This document shows positions 13,015 through 25,044 of a stretch of DNA of 64,000 nt, piece by piece. The stretch is taken from positions 124,001 through 188,000 of the forward strand of contig CALSFV010000271.1 in NCBI GenBank assembly GCA_943737045.1, written 5' to 3'. The stretch comes from Parapristionchus giblindavisi (taxonomy: Eukaryota; Nematoda; Chromadorea; Rhabditida; Diplogasteridae). A program made the translations under genes and the position numbers. The notes beneath the pieces were generated by a model. It ran no database searches. It was not told the DNA's origin and was given only the letters and a program-made list of their open reading frames with translations. The first letter of the stretch is position 1; the number at the start of each line of letters is the position of its first letter.

Positions 13015-13665
13015 TTTATTATTTATTCATTTTGTTGAACGAAAGTGAAGAACGAACAACGCGAAACAAAATTAAGCATCTTCAAAGAATGCTGAAGCCT
13101 ATTTGAACTTATGGTCTCACAGTTTCAAAATGGCTTAGAAATCTACATTCTCTGTATATTTCATTAATAATTTATTTCTGCAGTTAGCTATAATAGAGAA
13201 TGGACTTTGGAAAAATTGAAATATTGGTGCACGATGATTAATTTATTCGACTCGGAGAGGCATAGGCCTAAATGCCACATTAGGCTAAATTATTGATATC
13301 AGCTCTAAATATGAGATGGAAATGACCTTTATAGGAACAATCTCTTTTTCACTATTTTTAGTATTCCGTTATATTATTATGCTTTAGACATATTAAAAAA
13401 ACTTTGAGATTGACGAAAAAACGAAAAAATAATCTTCACCTAGTATTATTACATGATATAAACAAATTAATTGATTGATTTGAAATTGACGATAGTGAAA
13501 AAATGTCTAGGATATGAATAATTTTTAAATTATTAAATTTTATTTTTATTTCTTTAATTTTATTAGTTTAATTTTAAATTTAGATACTTTTTCATCCTTA
13601 GCTGTGAGTACTTTGGAGTTAACAGAGGCTATGACGATGATAGTGAAGATTATGCATGATTTCAT
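8968..13665 (-). CDS. Secreted phospholipase A2
   Basis: Six exons join in phase: 13665-13588, 12967-12885, 12775-12731, 12184-12060, 9134-9046 and 8982-8968, about 144 residues. Exon 1 encodes Met plus a hydrophobic signal peptide ([15 protein letters not shown]). The Ca-binding loop [16 protein letters not shown] spans exons 2-3. The active-site His-Asp motif [10 protein letters not shown] begins exon 4. The second catalytic Asp sits in CKCDSD of exon 5. Exon 6 encodes only HCKL and stop. The enzyme is expected to hydrolyse the sn-2 ester of phospholipids outside the cell, calcium-dependently; all key residues and many paired Cys are present. Intron 4 (9135-12059) contains a whole mariner element, so the two catalytic exons are almost 3 kb apart. 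Reading past the exon 4 donor reaches a stop at 12049 and would lose the catalytic Asp. Confidence 0.9.
10190..10830. repeat. Nested tandem repeats inside the mariner element
   Basis: From about 10190 to 10540 a 16-base unit (CGGATGAGAAC plus a variable YKACY-like tail) repeats about 22 times. From 10541 a 79-base unit repeats at 10541, 10620, 10699 and 10778, each containing one CTACCGGATGAGAAC core. The shorter array therefore looks like an expansion of the core of the longer one. Confidence 0.9.
10928..11023 (+). repeat. 48-base tandem duplication in transposase remnant
   Basis: ACCACAACGTTGTGCGCCGT begins at 10928 and again at 10976. The unit of 48 bases is a whole number of codons and keeps the transposase frame. 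Confidence 0.85.
12976..13013. repeat. (ATT)n microsatellite
   Basis: A run of ATT triplets in intron 1 of the PLA2 gene. Confidence 0.8.
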
Positions 13666-14019
13666 AATGACTGAAAAGGGTGAGAGGTCGAGGTCGTGAG
13701 AGAATCAATTTAATGTTTCTAAAAGATTAACGAGGAAGTAAAAAGCGATGCGAAAGTTGAATAGAATAGTGAAAATTAAAAAAAAAGAAAAAAATATGTG
13801 AGGGGTTTGCATTGAATGAAAGCTGTTGTTGTTTTTCAAGGAGACAAACATTTTAGATGATGACTATTCGGTTTTTGAATAAGACGAACACGAGTGGGCG
13901 AAGTATTAAATAGACAAAAACATGATAAGAATTAGGTCCTTAACTATGACAGTAAAATAATGTTCAATGATAGATAAAGCAAATGAGTCATCATAACATA
14001 ATCATTCTAACAACAAAAG

Positions 14020-14215
14020 TAGTAAAGGTAAAGGTAAAGGTACAACCCGTTATTCAAGGCACACTAAGTCCTGCGGGTGATCACTGCTAGGCCAGCGATC
14101 TTTCAAGGCCAATTCAACCCGGAGGGCCTAATCTCTTCTTCGGACCTACTTTACCGCGTGATCTAGTCACTACCAATTCCCCTTTCGGGCGCCTTGGTGG
14201 GGCGGAGGCGGTGAA
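14020..14215 (+). repeat. Dispersed ~190 bp repeat R1, full-length copy
   Basis: This uninterrupted copy begins with AAAGGTAAAGGTAAAGGTAC, passes CCTGCGGGTGATCACTGC and CGGAGGGCCTAATCTC, and ends near CCAATTCCCCTTTCG. It serves as the empty-site reference for the split copy at 47837-48430. Confidence 0.75.
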
Positions 14216-14430
14216 ATAAGTACAAACGATCATTTGATAAAGTGCAAACGAAGAACTATTAGGTCGAATATTACCACATGGTCAGATACACTCTTGCAAT
14301 GTTCTATGAATCAATAAAATTATTCTCTATCGATCAAATATATAAGAGATATGTGTGATTTATGAGATCATTGACTAGGGACAATGCAGTATAGAATTAC
14401 GTTACTGATGATTCTCACAATAAACTCCCC

Positions 14431-14516
14431 TCTCTGCCATTCTTCCTCTCTCTTTTCTCTCTCTCTCTCTTCCTCCCTCCCTCTCTTATCCCCCTTATCC
14501 ACTCTCTCCCTCTCTG
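14431..14516. repeat. CT-rich microsatellite
   Basis: CTCTCT/CCCTCC tract. Confidence 0.75.
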
Positions 14517-14593
14517 GGGCAGGCATAGGTCATTTATGTGTATTCACAAGAACGGGAAAAGACGGTGTACATTACTTTTAAGCCGATAACATA

Positions 14594-14994
14594 CATTTTG
14601 GAAAAGCCCAAGTGGTCCTCTTCAATGCGTTGTTACTCCCAACCCGGTAAAGAAATGTTTTAATGGAAAATCGATATCGTGAAAATGGGGCCTTCTTGCA
14701 AAACGCGACTTTGACGCACCATAATTCACTAACCGTCATAGATAGCAAAAAAAGTGCTTTATGCAATTTTTGAGCAACTTGAAAAGCTCTAAAAATGAGC
14801 TTTGAGAAAGTTTCTTACTTATATTGGGTCGAATTGCAAGAACGTCACTTCTTTATTTTGTAGAGCTTTTCAATCTGATCAGAAATTACCATCATTTTTT
14901 CGCTCGATGTATAGCGTTTAGTTAAAAAAGGTCATTTATTCTACCGGAGTGACATCGCATTGAAGCGGACCACTGAAATGTCTTTTCAAAAATG
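14594..14994. mobile_element. Non-autonomous inverted-repeat element
   Basis: About 400 bp. The left arm (CATTTTGGAAAAG, then AGTGGTCC, CTTCAATGCG and TTACTCC) is matched by the inverted right arm ending at 14994. An inner GAAAAGCTCT / AGAGCTTTTC pair adds to the fold. No coding capacity. Confidence 0.7.
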
Positions 14995-15589
14995 TCTTAT
15001 AGTCAGCTCTAGAAAAAAGATGACTCAGCGTTAATGTTGTCAAACTGTCAAACTATGAGGGCATGACAGTAAGTGAAAATGAAATGAACAAGAAATGTCA
15101 AAGAATAAGTGACAATACGAGGTATGACAATAAGATGAGTCAACTTCATGCTAGGTTGAAGTGGAATAAGAGAGATAGAGATAGAGCGATGGGGAACCCA
15201 TCAGTCGAAGGACTCTGACAAGATAACAAATGACCCCTTTGAATGAATCTCAAAGTGGGCGGAGTCTGATAGATCATTGATAAGATAAATCTCTCCATAG
15301 AACAGCCACGAGGATTTGACAAAGACATGGCGTCATTGATTGATTAGACAGGCTTTATCATCTATTATACAAGTCAGATAAGATATGAGATAAGATTAGA
15401 GATTGATCTTTGATCGATCGATTAATTGTCCTTCTTCGCGTATTGTTCTCCGATAGCGATGACGTCGACTTCCGGTCGAATCTCAATTTTATATTATTCA
15501 AATTTTCAAAAAATATTTAATAATCTTATATTTTTAAAATTTTTGGGTCAATTTATGATGTATTTGGGGTCAATGTATTATGTAATTTA

Positions 15590-18500
15590 TTATTTAAGGA
15601 CCGAAATTAATTTTAATAAGTGGATTGAAACCTTCTCATAGAGAGTGGGGAAGGCGCCGTCGCATTTGTATATCTTGCGGACCTATAAATTCAGAGTTCG
15701 AAGAACAAATATCAAGTTTATGAGATAAGTGATCAAAAATAAAAGATCGAGTCTGTGATACAACAGATCAAAGATCAAGTTTGTGAGACAAAAATATAAA
15801 GATCACACCTTATTGTAGAGAGTGAGATCAAACATTTCCTCAAACTCTTCTTCGTTCATGAAGATGTCCGCATACAGGAAAGAATAACCGCCGACGTCTC
15901 GAGTGAACCTTCGAGTGGAGACTTTTACTAATTTGAGAGGATCATTGAAAAATCGACAGACGACGATTCACAATGAGCACACCACGTACTTCTCCATCTC
16001 ACGCATCGCCTGTGTCGGATTGTAGGGCAGTTTCTTCGTCAGTTGCCCTGGAGTTCCGTACACTCCAAGGTCGTTGAACATGGCGTAGTTCGTGCCGGGA
16101 GTCAGACGGCCTGTGGGAGGAGGTCTGGAAAGAATCAAAGATCAAAGATCAAGGTATCAGAACTACCGTATTTTCAGCCAGCGAAACTCCATGCTTTAGA
16201 ACTATAGTGCATTCAACAACATGCATCAAGTACTAATCAAAACAGAATTATTCTCTCTTGATGATCGGCTTACTACTTGGCAACAATAAATCGAATCTAC
16301 ACTTTGGTGTGAATGTGTATATTCTGTCCAAACGCTCTATCAGGCGTGAATGTGAATATGTCTACTTCAAGCGAAACGTAAATCTACTTAAAGTATGACG
16401 TCACTGTACAAGTCTAGTTAAAGTGGAAAAGTGACGTCACTTACTTGAAGTTTTAAAATACCAGAGTTCTACCTCAATTGCCCCTGTGGTCCTCGTTTGT
16501 GATCGTAGATTCTACAGGGATACACTAACAGTGGCCATCTGCAATAAAATTTTAATTATTTAATTAATGTTATTATTTAAAATGACCTATCGAATAATCG
16601 GGTGGCCTCTTCCACTTGGTCTTTCAAAGTATCCAGAGGGAGCACGATGTCTTGGAAGACCTGAAATTCAAATTTCTACAATCTAGCTATGATTTGCTTC
16701 CTAAGTATGCAATTGAAATTGGTCAACAGTTCGATCTCTCTTAAAATTTTTAGGAATTTGGAGTAATATTACACTCCCTTCAAGAAAATGTTAAATAGAC
16801 CTGTTTAGCAAAAGTCCACTCGCGAATGAGTGGGGTCGTGGTGAACTTGAGGAAGGCGGGCTTAGGTGGACACAGCCAACCGAAGAAGAGACTGCAAAAG
16901 ATCAAAGATCAAAGATCACGGATCAAAGATCAAACCGGAAGATGGGATTGTTTCCGAATGGAATCATCGATTCGAGGACCCAGAATATCGCTCGATTGTG
17001 TCGAAGAAGATACGATTCAAGAGGAATTAGTTCTTCGTGAATTGGTGAACGCTTCCTAGACAGTTTTAGTACAATTTTTAATGAGTACCCATAATGGACG
17101 AACGACGATTATCGGACACCCATTCAGACATCTCTGGAAATTTCTCCCATCCTGTCATTTTCAGAGACTGAAATATTCTCAGAGACTCGGGGCGCCCTCT
17201 AGCTGTCCCGCAGTGTCCGGTGGATGGCCCCGCGGGGCCAGCTACACGGTGCCCCGAGGGGAGAAATTTCCAGGATCGTAAAAAAAAGAAAAGAAAAAGT
17301 ATACGTTGATTACCCGAGCAGCGATTCGACGTGCTTATAGAACCAAGGCTTGTACCATAGGCAGACGTCGTTCACCTAAAATAATCTGCCATTTTTGCTT
17401 GTGGCGAATGGATTCCGCATTAAATTCAAAATATCGCATCCCTTCCACTCAACTCCATGTGTTTGAAAATAGCTCACTCAGCACTGACCACTTTGTTCAT
17501 GCATCGCGCCGTAACGAATACAAAATTCGACTTTACCTTAAGATAAGGATGATCTTTCTTATCAGCGAATCTGCCCAGCATTATCACAGCTTCATCCTTG
17601 GAGAAGATCGTCGCTTCCACGAAATCTGCTACCTTTAATCGTTTACAATTATTGCTATTCATGATTTTCAGAAACTGGTCAATATACTTAATTATTAATT
17701 ATTGTTCATTATTATTATTCCTCATTCCTCATTGAAAACACTACAGAAACAATGTGCTTAAACTCCATGTATGCAAAATCTTTCAAGTCATTCAGGCCGA
17801 TGGCAAGATGCTTATCAGAGTTAGGATATTCCTACCTTTTCATCTTTACTAGTAGCTCCTGAATACTGCATCATCTGTTTGCAATATTCATCCTGCGACT
17901 TGGCCTGAGGAAATAATTTAATCTAGTTAATCCATAATTGATAGCATACCGTGATATACTTGAGGTGAACGTACTTCTTCGCTGGGACAACCTAATATTA
18001 TATTATATGTTATTAAAGATGGAGGCCCTCAAATGTCTATGCAAATATATAACATATCGGCTATTCAAGGGCTAAAAATATGCAAGAAATTAGAACTTCT
18101 ATTCGTGCATCCCTTGGTGTAGTGGTAAAGGCGCTGTCTAGTAAGCGCAACATCACGGGTTCGAAGCCTATTGCCGAACTTTCTTATTTTCAAAATTTCG
18201 CGCCTTTGCCTGTACATCAAGCATGATTCATTCACGATTCTAGCGATCAATAAGCTAAATCAGCATAAACTAATTTATGTAAGGCATGCAGAATAACTTT
18301 TGCTATCTTTCTGTCTTCACAGTTTGTTCACGAAAATATTGCCCGGACACCACCTTTAAATGAAGGGAAAGATCCAATTTCAGGAGCAACCTATAGATTT
18401 TTAGAATCACTCGGACTATTTTACTGTCACCTGTAGCTTGAGCGATACAAGAAGTCCAAGAGTGCCATGACTCCAAGGAAGGCAATAGAACAGATCGGAA

Positions 18501-21500
18501 TGATCGTTGTCCGCACGCACATTGATTACCGTTAAATTAATTTAATAATACTAATAGTTTATTTATTTATTATACCTCTCCAGCCTGTGTGACCACTTCA
18601 TATTCAGATATGGTTTCTTGATAGAGACCGACCTGCAAATGAAAATGCGAGGTAGATTTTTAAATGAAATCTCATTTTAGAAACTTGCAATGGAGTGATA
18701 GTGATTCTGAATCATGTTGAAGGAATAAATATTATTAATATTATTATTATAATTATAATTATAATTATTATTATTATTATTATTATTGTTATTATTATTA
18801 TTATTATTATTAATAATATATTTTTGAAAAATGACCTTATGTGAGTAAGTGGTCATGCCCACCCCGAAAGCGAGTCCACCGAGTGTCGCGTCACCCACCT
18901 TAACGAACTTGGTAGTGACAACTTTAATCTTCGAAAATTTATTATTATTCTTATTAAAACTTAATTACTGGGTATCTAAGTCTAACAATAAGCTACAATC
19001 AACCTCCAAGCAGACAGCGAGTGTATAGCCACGAGGAACGAGGAAGTTCACGACTTCTCTGAAATTGCAATTCTCATTTTTAAGGAAAAAAGTAAATAGA
19101 ATGATAATTTAATATACTATAATAATTTATTCTTTCGGTTATTGCGTTTTTTTCATTGCGGCTTTCCTAATATTTCATAACCAATCATATGAGACAAAAT
19201 ATTGACCTAACAGTGACATTGGGCTCAGCGTGTAGAATCAGATTCTTCTCATCGAAATGAAGAATTTCATGAAGATCAATCGGGATTTGATGACATTTTG
19301 ACTGAAATTAACATCTTTTTCACTTTCAACTTTTGAAGGCTCTTCGCTGCTATATATGTATTTTTAATGATATAAGCAGATATCGGTATTGACACGTTTA
19401 CCAAAAGTTACCTATACATGGTAAAAATTCAAGATTGATTAGTCGAAAAGTTAACTATACACTCGATATCATCATAATCTGTTATTTCAACCTTGTTGTG
19501 GTATTGTATTTATGTGTCCCTAATGTATTTCTCTATGTATTTCATTATCACGCTTAACTGAAACACACATAAAGATTATTATTATTATTATTATTATTAT
19601 TAGGCATTGTCTGGAATGGAATAAGTAAATGTAATGATGGAGTAATAGAACCAGAGAGATCTCATCCGATCCAATCTTCCTTCACAATCTTCTCCAATCT
19701 TTTCACTTTGTTCACAAACCCGTCACGGACCATTTCATAGCTCGATTTGCATCACTAGACATCCATTATACTCTTACATTTCATCAATTTATTCCATTGT
19801 AACCTTGTATTGGTGATCTCTAAGCATTGATTGATCCAGCGTGGATCACATGGTACTATCGGATACTTTAAAGCGACGCTACGAGCTAATTTTAAACTCT
19901 CTCTGGCCACACACTCTCGCGTTCTTTGTCTGCGAGAGCGGAAAATAAATTAGCTCGTGGTGAGCCATTTAAACATTTTCCTTTCATCTATGACGACCAT
20001 TAGACATCGTACGATTCTGTGATGCTGCTTCATCCCCCAAATTGTTAAAACTCCTTCTTGAATGATTTGCTCACTGTGTTATATCGTTGTACATTTTATT
20101 ATGCGATACTCCAAATTGTTTTCTTCAATATTTGTTTATGGTGTTCTTAGCTGCGGAAATAGATTTGTAATTGTTTTAAATGCCAAAATTAACGGGATAA
20201 CATAGTATGACGACATTTTTATATTGAGATATTTTTCTAACCTCCTACACTAGGCAGAGGTCGTGGGTTCGACTCCCTCCTTGTGCCAATCATTTGCCAA
20301 CCTGTATCAAATACCTCCTACACTAATATGGGAAACCCATAACTGAAAAAACTCTACTAGACAAAACCCAAGAGTTTATTTCTGATGGTAGAACTCAAAA
20401 CTAGCCTGGAGGGTTTTACTTCGATTTCCATATCGTTTATATTCTCATTCCGCTATGTCCTTTGACGTAACATTCCTTCCATCCATCACAGCTGGATGCC
20501 TCTCCCATTGTCATCCATTCAATTTAACTTCTTTCATCTAACCCCCATTCAGATACAAAACGTTCCCTATAACCCGTTCACACTTATAGAGATGTCAAAC
20601 CGTTTCCCCCCATTGTCCTCATTGATCTTTCGTCGACAGAAAACAAAGAAATAGTATACGAAAGAATCGACATGATCCTTTTTTTAAATGTATCTTATAA
20701 ATTAAAAAATTTAAATTTTAAAAAATATTCCTTAATTTTTACAAATGTGTCCGAATGCTTGCTTTGATCCGAACACACTATAAACAGTGATCGTCGTAGA
20801 TTGGACTACTTTTGTAAAACCCTTCCTGTCGCGGATACCAGGTGAAGTACACACATGAGACCAAAATATACTATGTATTGAAGAATTACCAATCTAACAG
20901 GTTTTGTACATCTCCCTCATTTCTCATCTCATGCAGTTTTTTTCCGTTGAAATCCGCAGTTTCATTATCATGGTTGCACGATTTGTTCACCTTATCAAAG
21001 AACGTTGTCGATAGACTGAGCCAGTTGGGTCTCGCAGTGCACAGAGGCTTCCTGTCGATGGGAGATGACCGATTCCATTCTCGCACCTGCAATCAATTCG
21101 TCACATAAAGATAATTAAGTGTACTCCACAGTACCTGTGAAGACACATTTTGCATTAAAATAATACAAAAAATAAATATAACACTGCACAGGCAATGTGC
21201 ATCGTGGAATACATACACGTTTTATGTGTGTTAACCTGACGCTAATTTGACTCAAACTCTCGTTTCTTTTGTCTGAGATTGTCATAGCACACTGTATTCT
21301 GGACCAGGCAATTTTTTCTTTGACAGCCAGACAAACGAAAGATCATTGCATTCGAGTGAGTTTCTTGTGGAGCTGTCGTTATGGCTTTCAAAGTCATGAG
21401 AACTGTGTGAGGATGTCAAATGAGCATCACAGTGATGCGCCTTGATTCGACTACAAACAGTTTTTCTTACATTTTCTGAAAATTTGTGCTATCAGAAGAG

Positions 21501-22055
21501 GTTCTTATCGTGTTGCTGTCACAGAGAGTGAGAAATAGTGTGTGCGATGGAGAGGTCGTCAACTAGGGTTATGCTCTTTCTAATCATCATGTCAGCACTG
21601 ATAAGAAATTACATATAGTTATGTGGCAATCGATTAGACTTTCAAACCACACCAAAAACGTGTCATATAAGTTGCTGGCGCTCTCTCGGTGTTTACTGGC
21701 ACCCAGAAAGACTCACTCGCTCCTGGATGTCGTTGACGCGCTTTTCGTGAGTTGATTCCGAATCGAGGAAGCGACGCTGCACCCATATTCGCGCCTTTAT
21801 GGCTAGGTCGAAGATCTGTAAAGGGTCACTGATCTTTGATCTTTGATCTTTGATCTCTGATTACTGGGAACTCACGAAACTTGCTGGTAGACAGAAGAAG
21901 AGAATGACTAATCCTCTGTTGTTCTCGAGAAGGTTAATGAGAGGTTCTTTGAGAGGAGAGACGATCGGACCAACGATGGATAGGACTATATGAAACACAT
22001 CATGTAGGGCTTTGAGTGGTATTGAGAGGAGCGAGATCGATCCCTTCTGAATCAT
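15590..22055 (-). CDS. DHCR24: Delta(24)-sterol reductase (DHCR24 homologue)
   Basis: Nineteen exons: 22055-21876, 21815-21717, 21086-20991, 19301-19207, 19058-19004, 18898-18836, 18632-18576, 18529-18431, 17991-17950, 17904-17836, 17632-17537, 17375-17314, 17055-16936, 16891-16801, 16660-16587, 16538-16473, 16124-15981, 15908-15809, 15682-15590; about 565 residues. DHCR24 is a membrane-anchored FAD enzyme that uses NADPH to reduce the delta-24 bond of the sterol side chain. Exon 1 supplies a hydrophobic N-terminal anchor. Family landmarks in order are [11 protein letters not shown] and [11 protein letters not shown] (FAD-binding domain), [82 protein letters not shown] and [10 protein letters not shown]. 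Starts are uncertain for exons at 18898, 17632 (17674 also possible) and 15908, which use AAG acceptors, and at 18529, where no AG precedes the exon. Nematodes lack de novo sterol synthesis, so the likely role is modifying dietary sterols. Confidence 0.93.
16372..16470. mobile_element. Family C terminal fragment in DHCR24 intron
   Basis: It contains TCTACTTAAAGT-type blocks, two GTGACGTCAC-like palindromes, and the terminus TTTTAAAATACCAGAG. That terminus is shared with 53083-53374, 58030-58115 and the large palindrome at 29552-31702. Confidence 0.55.
18107..18180 (+). tRNA. tRNA-like sequence in DHCR24 intron, probably pseudogene or SINE head
   Basis: It has an A-box-like TGGTGTAGTGG and a B-box-like GGTTCGAAGCC at tRNA spacing. 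A perfect 5-bp anticodon-type stem GCGCT/AGCGC surrounds a loop with AGT, suggesting a Thr(AGU)-like ancestor. The loop is 8 rather than 7 bases, the T-stem has a mismatch and I cannot pair a 7-bp acceptor stem, so function is doubtful. It is antisense to DHCR24. Confidence 0.45.
18712..18820 (+). mobile_element. (ATT)n-tailed retroposon 3' end, truncated
   Basis: TTGAAGGAATAAATATT followed by ATT-rich repeats, the same 3' terminus as the copies at 32386, 33672 and 37461. It lies in a DHCR24 intron. Confidence 0.6.
19575..19605. repeat. (ATT)n microsatellite
   Basis: Short ATT run in a DHCR24 intron. Confidence 0.7.
19867..19973. mobile_element. Family A hairpin MITE in DHCR24 intron
   Basis: TTTAAAGCGACGC...ACGAGCTAATTTTAAACTC pairs with AAATTAGCTCGTGGTG...TTTAAA; the inner ACTCTCGC / GCGAGAG forms the loop stem. 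Confidence 0.85.
20241..20290 (+). other. tRNA 3'-half-like fragment
   Basis: CTCCTACACTAGGCAGAG followed by GGTCGTGGGTTCGACTCCC resembles an anticodon arm plus T arm. It has no 5' half, and CCTCCTACACTA recurs at about 20310. Probably a SINE or pseudogene fragment. Confidence 0.3.
21515..21580. mobile_element. Possible partial family B palindrome
   Basis: AGAAATAGTGTGTGCGATGG resembles the right half of the family B copies at 25045 and 56780. The left arm is not evident. Confidence 0.3.
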
Positions 22056-22652
22056 ATGCACTTTACAGTATATTAGAACGTATTGATTTGTTTATGAGCG
22101 ACAGGCAAACGCTATGGAGAAAATGAGAAGACAAAACGAAACAGATTCGAACGTAGATGCAGATACCACACCAATTCTATCGTCGAAACTACTCAAGAAA
22201 ATCCTTTTTAGCTAGGAAAAATTAGCACTGATATTGAACATATAAATATTACTTGTTTTCTTTGTACGAGAGCGTCCGCGATGACTATTTCTTGTTTTGC
22301 ATAGTTCAGAAACTATGATGATCTCTTTTAAATATCAAAAAATCAGCAAGTTCAGACGGGTTAGGTGCGAAAGCGCCTGTTGTCTCGGTATTTACATACA
22401 GTTTACAATTTTCTTATGCAAGTACATTTTTTAACAATAATCATTAACGCACATGCATGTATGTTTCACGATTATATTTTATTTTCCGATTTCGCGTCTT
22501 AACCAGTATTTATTTAATTCAGCATTAAAATAAAACATGTAAACTGTACCTTCCTTCGCTTGTCTTTAAGCGGTGCAGCTCCCCTTGTAGACATGTGCAG
22601 AGAGACGCTATGCAATTGACTGCGGAATCCTTATCTCTCTGTACCATACCTG

Positions 22653-22654
<2 letters not shown>

Positions 22655-22701
<47 letters not shown>

Positions 22702-22735
22702 CTCTCTCTCCGTCTCTCTCTCCCTTTCCCCCCTC
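22655..22735. repeat. (CT)n microsatellite
   Basis: Long CT run with occasional CGT interruptions. Confidence 0.85.
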
Positions 22736-23210
22736 TGTCTCTGCCTCTCTACCTATCCTTTATCTTTTTCTGTCCCTCTCTCTATCTCGTTTATCCAATC
22801 CTTCTGATCCTTCTACTAAGGTCAGCAATCAATGTTCTCTCTTGATATAGAACTCTGAAACGCATTGTAGTATACAGTATACTTTTCCAATAGCACATAA
22901 AATTTACTTAAATTTATAATTTATTGTTTTTCATTTTCTTAAAGGGGAGAATGTTCCTGCAAATCCCTCACATTTATCCCGTGTGAATGGCAAGTGATAT
23001 AAAAGTTAGCGCAACCACTCATCTATCACAGTCCAGTGTTAAACATTTGTCGTTTCCCACTCAGCAATTTTAGTGGGGTCAATAATTATTATTATTTTAT
23101 CATCGTGCGTATGCACGAAACGAGACAAATGATGGTAACGAGAGATAAAGGTTTCAAAAATATCAAAATTTGGTCGAACATTTTAGAGTGCCTAAAATTG
23201 GGCTACTAAA

Positions 23211-23365
23211 CAAGCCCCACTTTAAAGTTGGCCAATAATTTGGTGGTTGGCCCTAAATTTTGTTCAAAGTGGGGCTGTTATTTTAGTCCAAACTATTGGC
23301 CACACTTCGAAACAAATTAAGGGCCAACCACCAAATTATTGGTTCAACTTAAAAAGTGGGGCTTG
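23211..23365. mobile_element. Short inverted-repeat element
   Basis: CAAGCCCCACTTTAAAGTTG...GGTGGTTGGCCCTAA at the left pairs with TTAAGGGCCAACCACC...AGTGGGGCTTG at the right. Arms are about 50 bases around a ~50-base centre that repeats part of the arm. Confidence 0.75.
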
Positions 23366-23392
23366 TCTTGTAGTCAAAATTTCCTCTAGGAA

Positions 23393-23490
23393 AGTAAAAG
23401 GGAAAAGTAGGGAAAAGTACAACCCGTTATTTAAGGCACGCGAGTCCTGCGGGTGATCACTGCTAGGCCAGTGATAATTCAAGGCCAATT
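23393..23490 (+). repeat. Dispersed repeat R1, 5' part
   Basis: AAAGGGAAAAGTA...ACAACCCGTTATTTAAGGCA to AGTGATAATTCAAGGCCAAT, matching the first half of the 14020 copy. Confidence 0.7.
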
Positions 23491-24245
23491 CTAGGTATGT
23501 AAGTAAGAAATGAAAATTTTTGATGTTCTATTCTAAGTAGTCAATTTCTTAGCACAGAACATCTTGTACGAGGATTTTCTCTAAGTACTTTAACACATGA
23601 TAACACAGTACTCCTCTATTTATAAACTGGTTTTCTGTTCCGATAATTTCATCTCACTCGAAATTCAACAAAAAATCGTTTAAAAAGGTCACTCACTCAA
23701 ATGATATTAATGAAATTATCGAAGAATCGGATTTTACATTCTGAGCCCAATGTGAGTGTTTCTCTTTTGCTGAATGCAATTCATAAGCTGAAATTCTCGT
23801 GATTCCCCGAGGCTTCCAAATGTGCCGCGCTACGTTGGCAAAGAAAAATAGAGCCTCCCCATACAGAAAAAGTGCATTCCATAAGCCCTGTGAAGTGTTA
23901 ACACCTTTTGCTATTTTAAAGTGTTAAATGTAACATTTCACTGGTCTTATGTGCTGAAAAGTGCTTTCCGACTTTCCGCAGTTAAAATGGAAATTCAACT
24001 TCCTTCTCGCTAAAAATCCGCGGAAATTCGCGGTCGGAAAGTCGGAATTTGAATTTTTTTTCCCGTACCTCTTTGTTCGCGCGCGAATTCAAATTTCGTG
24101 TTTCCATTTTCGACTTTCCGGGTACTTTTTTTTAACTGGTGGAAAATCGCCGATTTCAGTTTTCCATTATTTTTAACGAGCCATCACTTCGCTCACGTGT
24201 TTAATTTCGTGGACTCCTTATGAATAGCACTAGCACTAGGACTAG

Positions 24246-24523
24246 GACACCATGGATCTCCAAATCTTCGTGACAACGATGGACGTCTCAATTGCCGATG
24301 GAAGGTCAGTTCTATTCTACCACACTATGAGAAGACTAGAGCAGGAACCGCTGATTTTGTGAATTTCGTATGAAGGAGAAGGAGGAAGACGACTGGACAG
24401 TCGATAAGCTGGATAGATGCGGGCAAGATATACGAGATACGATGCGCTCCTTGGAGAACCCTAATGGCGACCCAGCTACCCCCAAAAGAGCTGAATAAAG
24501 TTGTTATAATGTAATGTAATGTA
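24246..24523 (+). mobile_element. 5'-truncated non-LTR retrotransposon 3' end
   Basis: About 278 bp ending in a short tandem tail (TGTAA)n instead of poly(A). Perfect 11-bp target-site duplications ACTAGGACTAG flank it at 24235-24245 and 24524-24534. Part of the sequence looks like the basic C-terminal tail of a LINE ORF (Arg/Lys/Trp-rich), but it is too short for domain assignment. The tail type resembles RTE-clade elements. Confidence 0.75.
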
Positions 24524-24539
24524 ACTAGGACTAGCAGTG

Positions 24540-24600
24540 AATACCCGCAGGACTTCGTGTGCCTTGAATAACGGGTTGTACCTTTACCTTTTACCTTTAT
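24540..24600 (-). repeat. Dispersed repeat R1 fragment
   Basis: Reverse-strand copy of the R1 start (complement of GGTACAACCCGTTATTCAAG). Confidence 0.65.
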
Positions 24601-25044
24601 GGATGGACTATAGACTATACGTCTATTTCGGTTACCCGTAGGAACCCGGAAATGTTATGGTTCTGGTGAGTGAGATTCTGCCGATACAGCACTGATAGAA
24701 GAGATCGTGATAAGACTTGACAATACTTTGACTTCGCAAACACTTGACTCGTGTGTTCTACCATTTTCACGATGGAGAAATACTTATTTTTGACCTTTTA
24801 TCCATCTTTCAGCTACAGTTTCCAGCTTTATTATTGATTAGGCACAGTCGTGTTGGAAAAAAGGATAATAAATTGGTGTAGATCAACCCGAGCAATACTG
24901 TATTTGGCCCCTTAACGTGCTTTTGCTATGCGAAATTGGCATGCCTGGTTTTCAAAATGATAGGTCATGAGATTTTGGTCGATAACAATTCTATTTGTTT
25001 TTTTTTAGAAAGTGTATACAATTTCAGTATTTCATTTCATTTAA

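Larger units (their letters stand above)
13666..15589. other. Intergenic region between PLA2 5' end and DHCR24 3' end
   Basis: Both genes are on the reverse strand, so this should hold the PLA2 promoter and the DHCR24 3' UTR. No exons recognised. It contains repeat R1 (14020-14215), a CT-rich tract (14431-14516) and an inverted-repeat element (14594-14994). Confidence 0.6.
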
